This document shows, in pieces, positions 60,309 to 64,000 of a stretch of 64,000 bases of DNA. The stretch is from the NCBI RefSeq assembly GCF_902459775.1, contig NZ_CABPSQ010000005.1, positions 186,001-250,000 of the forward strand. The letters run 5' to 3'. How positions within the stretch are numbered: the stretch's first letter is position 1; every line of letters starts with the position of its first letter. The notes below the pieces were generated by a model. That model ran no database searches and was not told the origin of the DNA. It worked only from the letters and a program-made list of their open reading frames with translations. The position numbers and the translations under genes were made by a program. This stretch comes from Pandoraea captiosa (GTDB lineage Bacteria; Pseudomonadota; Gammaproteobacteria; Burkholderiales; Burkholderiaceae).

Positions 60309-61874
60309 ATGAAGGATGAGCCGATCATGTCTGCAATGTCTGCCACGCCCGTTCCGTTGTCGATGAGTTCATCGTCATCGGGTACGTCGTCATCATCCGT
60401 CGCTACCGCAGCCGGGCGCGGCGCGCCCGACAGTGTGGCGGAGGTGAGCGCACCGGTGCCTTCGCCGAAGCCATCGCTGGGCGAGCGGCTCGGACAATGG
60501 TTCGGTCGCGGCGGCAAGTCGGGCGGGCAGGGCGGAGGGCCGAAGGATGGCAAGGAGGGCAAAGTGGTCGCGGCAACGCTCTCGGCGCGTGCCGAGAACG
60601 CCTTGCGCAGGCAGCTGACGCAGTGCCTGTCGGCGCGGCTGACCGACTCGTCGGCCAACGAGGCGGCACGTGAGTTTATGACGCGATACTGCGCGGCGCC
60701 GCCCGCAGAGCAGCTGGCGCTGCTCACGGTCGTCGCCGATATCTGCGCGAGCGACGGCGAGGCCGGCGGCGACGCAAAAGCCGGAGGGGAGGGCAAGGAA
60801 GGCAAGGAAGCCAGGGAGCGACGCGCCGCGACCGGACTGGCCGGTGCGCTGGGCAGCGCGCGCGTGCGTTTCCTCAAGCGCTTCAACGCACTGCCCGACG
60901 GTTTGCCGTTTCTCGTGCGCTGGCGCGCGGACATGTTGCAGCACCGCGCCGCGTTGCCGGGGCTCGCCGCCCTCGAGGAAGACCTCGGCAGCCTCTTCTC
61001 GACCTGGTTCGACGTCGGCTTGCTGGAATTGCATCCGATTACCTGGGACTCCCCGGCGTCGCTGCTCGAAAAGCTCATGCGCTATGAAGCCGTGCACGAG
61101 ATTTCGTCGTGGGCGGATTTGCGCAACCGGCTCGATTCCGATCGTCGTTGTTATGCCTTCTTTCACCCGCGTATGCCGCGCGAGCCGTTGATTTTCGTTG
61201 AGGTGGCGTTCGTGCCCGATATGGCGGCTGACGTGCACTCGCTGCTCGACGAAAAGGCGCCGCTCGAAGACCTGCGGCGCGTGCGGTGGGCCATCTTCTA
61301 TTCCATCTCGAATACGCAGCCGGGGCTGCGAGGCGTGAGCTTCGGCAACTTCCTGCTCAAGCGCGTGATCGACGAATTGCAGATCGACTTCCCGAAGCTG
61401 CGCAATTTCGCCACGCTCTCGCCGATTCCCGGGTTCAGCGACTGGTTGCGGCAACTCCCGGCGCAGGCGCTCGCGCAGGTGCTCGGTCCCAAGCGGGGGA
61501 AGTGGCTCGCGCAGGAACCGTCGCTGGCGACGCAGGCGACCGGTGCGCAGGTGCTGGCCTGGTTGCAGACAGCGCCCGAGCGCAAGAGCGTGCAGACGTT
61601 GCAGCGTTCGCTGGGCGAGGCGCTTGCGGCGCACTATCTGGCGCGCGAGCTCGTTCGCGGGCAACCGCGTGATCCGGTCGCGCGCTTTCACCTTGGTAAC
61701 GGGGCGCGTGTGGAGCGCATCAACTGGCACGCCGATCTCTCGAAGAAGGGCGTGAGGCAGTCATGCGGCATGATGGTCAATTATCTTTACGTGCCGGACG
61801 AACTCGACGCCAATCTGCAACGCCTTATCGACGGCGAGCCCGCACTCGGGCGTGCCGTGGCGCGCTTGCTGTGA
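60309..61874 (+). CDS. matA: Malonyl-CoA decarboxylase (MCD/MatA family)
   Basis: Cytoplasmic enzyme of 521 residues that converts malonyl-CoA to acetyl-CoA. The MCD family is recognised from HPITWDSPASLLEKLMRYEA, FFHPRMPREPLIFVEVAFV, the YSISNTQPGLRGVSFGNFLL block with the catalytic Ser region, and RFHLGNGARVERINWHADLS with the His. The start follows AGAGGAAG. Unusual points are a ~70-residue Ser/Gly/Pro-rich N-terminal extension and a Gly/Lys/Glu-rich insert (GGDAKAGGEGKEGKEARERR) before the catalytic part. With malonyl-CoA synthetase downstream it completes malonate to acetyl-CoA. Confidence 0.93.
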   Translation: MKDEPIMSAMSATPVPLSMSSSSSGTSSSSVATAAGRGAPDSVAEVSAPVPSPKPSLGERLGQWFGRGGKSGGQGGGPKDGKEGKVVAATLSARAENALRRQLTQCLSARLTDSSANEAAREFMTRYCAAPPAEQLALLTVVADICASDGEAGGDAKAGGEGKEGKEARERRAATGLAGALGSARVRFLKRFNALPDGLPFLVRWRADMLQHRAALPGLAALEEDLGSLFSTWFDVGLLELHPITWDSPASLLEKLMRYEAVHEISSWADLRNRLDSDRRCYAFFHPRMPREPLIFVEVAFVPDMAADVHSLLDEKAPLEDLRRVRWAIFYSISNTQPGLRGVSFGNFLLKRVIDELQIDFPKLRNFATLSPIPGFSDWLRQLPAQALAQVLGPKRGKWLAQEPSLATQATGAQVLAWLQTAPERKSVQTLQRSLGEALAAHYLARELVRGQPRDPVARFHLGNGARVERINWHADLSKKGVRQSCGMMVNYLYVPDELDANLQRLIDGEPALGRAVARLL

Positions 61875-61891
61875 GCCCGTCAGGAAACCCC

Positions 61892-62692
61892 ATGGAGACA
61901 CGCGTGAGCGAGGTTCTGCGCGACGACAGTTTGCTTGACGAGGGGTTGGTGACACTGACGCTGTCCAACCCCGGCAAGCTCAATGCCATCTCGGTGGCGA
62001 TGTGGCAGGCGCTGCGCACGCATTTGCAGACGCTCGACGGCGATCCGCGCGTGCGGGCCATCGTCATTCGCGGCGCGCAAGGAAACTTCGCTGCCGGCGC
62101 AGATATCGAGGAATTCCCGACCGAGCGAGACAGTTACGACGCGCTGCGCCGCTATCACGGCGAGGTGATCGGGCCGACGCTGGAGGCGCTCGCGCGCTGC
62201 CGTCATCCGAGCGTGGCGCTGATCGAGGGCGTGTGTGTCGGCGGTGGCCTTGAGATCGCGGCGCATTGCGATCTTCGTATCGCGGCGCAGGGCGCGCGTT
62301 TCGGTGTGCCGATCAACAAACTCGGTTTCCCGATGGCGCCGGGTGAACTGCGCGGCGTGCTGGCGCTGGTCGGTCGGGCCGTCACGCTGGAAATTCTGCT
62401 CGAAGGCCGTGTGTTCGGCGCGGCGGAGGCGAAGGAGAAGGGGCTGCTCACCCGCATCGTCGAGGACGAAGAGGTGGAAGAAGCAGGCTACACTTGCGCC
62501 CGACGCGTCGCCGCGGGAGCGCCGCTCGCCGCGCAGTTGAACAAGTGGCTCATTGCGCGACTGGCGCCGAACGTGCCGCCGCTGTCCGAGGCCGAGTGGC
62601 AAAAGGCTTTTTCCTACTGGGACTCGCACGATCACCGCGAAGGCGTGAGCGCGTTTCTCGAGAAGCGCCCGCCCGACTTCCGGGGCCGCTGA
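61892..62692 (+). CDS. Crotonase-family protein (enoyl-CoA hydratase/isomerase-like)
   Basis: CoA-binding protein of 266 residues with a crotonase fold. The oxyanion-hole segments are GAQGNFAAGADIEEF and VCVGGGLEIAAHCDLRIAA. The Glu in GGGLEIA matches the first catalytic Glu of hydratases, but the second, normally in a FGQPE-like segment, is replaced: the sequence reads FGVPINKLGFP. Ordinary hydratase activity is therefore doubtful, and isomerase, decarboxylase or thioesterase-like chemistry is possible. The ATG at 61892 follows CAGGAAA, 17 bp after matA. It is embedded in the malonate operon, so its substrate may be malonyl- or methylmalonyl-CoA-related (inference). Confidence 0.88.
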   Translation: METRVSEVLRDDSLLDEGLVTLTLSNPGKLNAISVAMWQALRTHLQTLDGDPRVRAIVIRGAQGNFAAGADIEEFPTERDSYDALRRYHGEVIGPTLEALARCRHPSVALIEGVCVGGGLEIAAHCDLRIAAQGARFGVPINKLGFPMAPGELRGVLALVGRAVTLEILLEGRVFGAAEAKEKGLLTRIVEDEEVEEAGYTCARRVAAGAPLAAQLNKWLIARLAPNVPPLSEAEWQKAFSYWDSHDHREGVSAFLEKRPPDFRGR

Positions 62693-62755
62693 GCGCAGCG
62701 TGCCTCGTCCCCCTTTTTCGACGACGCTTACATTGTTCTGAATCCGGTTCTGTTT

Positions 62756-64000
62756 ATGACGCAAGACGCCAACCTCTACCGACTCTTTGCCGAACGTTTT
62801 CCCGCCGACAAGACGGCGTGCGCCATCGAGACCCCCGAAGGGCTTTACTACAGTTGGGACGATCTCGAACGCGCTAGTGCGCGTATTGCGAATCTGCTCG
62901 CCAGTCTGGAGCTGAGTCCGGGAGCACGCGTGGCCGTGCAGGTCGAGAAGTCGCCCGAGGCATTGCTGCTGTACCTCGCCACGTTGCGCGCGGGCCTCGT
63001 TTATCTTCCGCTCAATACCGCCTATCGCGAAGGCGAGATCGCGTATTTCGTCGAGAACGCTGAGCCCGATGTGGTGGTGTGCAGTCCGTCGAACTTCGGC
63101 TGGGTGTCGAAGATCGCCTTTACCAACGGCGCGAAGCACGTCTACACGCTGGGCGACGACCGCACCGGCTCGCTGCTCGAGCGCGCGGCATGGTTCGGCG
63201 ATACCTTCGAGACGGTGCCGCGTGCACCGGACGATCTGGCGGCGATTCTCTACACGTCGGGCACCACGGGACGCAGCAAGGGGGCGATGCTCTCGCACGG
63301 CAATCTTGCAAGCAACGCGCGCGTGTTGCATTCGTTCTGGGGATGGGGCGAGCGCGAGGGCGGTGACGTGTTGCTCCATGCGTTGCCGATCTTCCACGTC
63401 CACGGACTGTTTGTGGCAAGCCACGCCGCGCTGTATTCGGGCAGCAAGATGATCTGGCTGTCGAAGTTCGACGCGCGCGAAGTGCTCCATCAGTTGCCGC
63501 GCGCGACGGTCTTCATGGGGGTGCCGACGTATTACGTCCGCCTGCTCGCGGAAGCCGGACTCGATCGCGAGGTGTGCCGCAACGTGCGCTTGTTCATTTC
63601 GGGCTCGGCGCCGTTGCTGCGCGAGACCTTCGATGCGTTCAGGCAGCGCACGGGGCACACGATTCTGGAGCGTTACGGCATGTCGGAGACGGTCATGCTG
63701 GTCTCCAATCCGTATCACGGCGACGCGCCGGCGGTGCGTCGGGCGGGCACGGTCGGCATTCCGCTGCCCGAGGTGAGCGTTCGCATCGTCGGCGACGACG
63801 GCCAGCCTAGCGCGCCAGGCGACATCGGGCACATTCAGGTCAAGGGGCCTAACGTGTTCGCGGGGTATTGGCGCATGCCGGAGAAGACGGCGGAAGAGTT
63901 CACGGACGATGGATTCTTCAAGACCGGCGACGTGGGCCGAATCGATGAGGACGGCTACGTGCATATCGTGGGTCGCTCCAAGGACCTCATCATCTCCGGC
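62756..64000 (+). CDS. matB: Malonyl-CoA synthetase MatB (3' end beyond window)
   Basis: Acyl-adenylate-forming ligase that makes malonyl-CoA from malonate, CoA and ATP. The first 415 codons are present; relatives have about 500. The AMP-binding signature is LYTSGTTGRSKGAMLSHGNL, followed by HALPIFHVHGLFVASHAAL, ERYGMSETVMLVSNPY (with the Arg used by MatB-type enzymes) and FKTGDVGRIDEDGYVHIVGR, running into the hinge at the window end. It starts 63 bp after the crotonase-like gene. The identity is supported by the neighbouring malonyl-CoA decarboxylase. Confidence 0.92.
   Translation, partial: MTQDANLYRLFAERFPADKTACAIETPEGLYYSWDDLERASARIANLLASLELSPGARVAVQVEKSPEALLLYLATLRAGLVYLPLNTAYREGEIAYFVENAEPDVVVCSPSNFGWVSKIAFTNGAKHVYTLGDDRTGSLLERAAWFGDTFETVPRAPDDLAAILYTSGTTGRSKGAMLSHGNLASNARVLHSFWGWGEREGGDVLLHALPIFHVHGLFVASHAALYSGSKMIWLSKFDAREVLHQLPRATVFMGVPTYYVRLLAEAGLDREVCRNVRLFISGSAPLLRETFDAFRQRTGHTILERYGMSETVMLVSNPYHGDAPAVRRAGTVGIPLPEVSVRIVGDDGQPSAPGDIGHIQVKGPNVFAGYWRMPEKTAEEFTDDGFFKTGDVGRIDEDGYVHIVGRSKDLIISG

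Noticed and set aside
61880-63964. A 694-codon minus-strand frame across the crotonase and matB genes
   Set aside because: It is antisense to two well-supported genes and has the same Arg/His-rich composition as other shadows.

Overview
The window is about 64 kb of GC-rich DNA packed with short-spaced genes. It looks like the chromosome of a betaproteobacterium in the Burkholderiales, and Pandoraea or a close relative is my best guess. That guess rests on gene content: a HolC-DUF2486 pair after pepA, a Burkholderiales-type cys cluster, ESPR-type autotransporters and many AraC/LysR/GntR regulators. The genus cannot be proven from this window. No phage, transposase, CRISPR array or rRNA was seen. 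One tRNA-Leu(CAA) lies at 25152-25236 on the minus strand.

Layout. 1-4468: a glutathione peroxidase cut by the window edge, an AraC regulator divergent from a Rieske ring hydroxylase, and an orphan NMT1/SsuA-like binding protein. 4469-14207: a 1981-residue autotransporter built from three tandem ~490-residue modules, a TPR protein with a GT9-like C-terminal domain, and a lipoprotein hydrolase. 14296-18734: an NmrA-like reductase, an FAD monooxygenase, an AraC regulator and an ArsO/CzcO-like flavoprotein. 18908-20217: small unknown genes. 20218-23148: a second, single-module autotransporter. 23298-25236: an SDR/AraC divergent pair and the tRNA. 25423-30774: an orphan Leu/Ile/Val-type binding protein facing away from a three-gene operon of outer-membrane barrel proteins.

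30821-36794: sulfate assimilation, with cysB divergent from a TauE/SafE exporter followed by cysH (APS-reductase type), cysD, cysN and cobA. 36801-42386: two accessory genes, a 276-residue unknown and a 1505-residue candidate toxin/effector, lying between cobA and cbiX. 42574-48089: cbiX-lptG-lptF divergent from pepA-holC-DUF2486, then a small cytochrome c. 48362-53295: two different ilvD genes in tandem, the second divergent from a LysR gene. 53553-56222: lgt, then an ankyrin-repeat protein of unknown role. 56268-64000: a malonate-use cluster of GntR regulator, DctPQM TRAP transporter, malonyl-CoA decarboxylase, a crotonase-family protein and malonyl-CoA synthetase (cut by the window end).

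Most worth a second look: a run of eight G residues in the signal-peptide coding region of the large autotransporter (possible phase switch), the module triplication in that protein and its TPR/GT9 neighbour, the outer-membrane trio, the toxin-like island between the siroheme genes, the two DHADs with different Fe-S ligand sets, and a crotonase lacking one catalytic acid inside the malonate operon.
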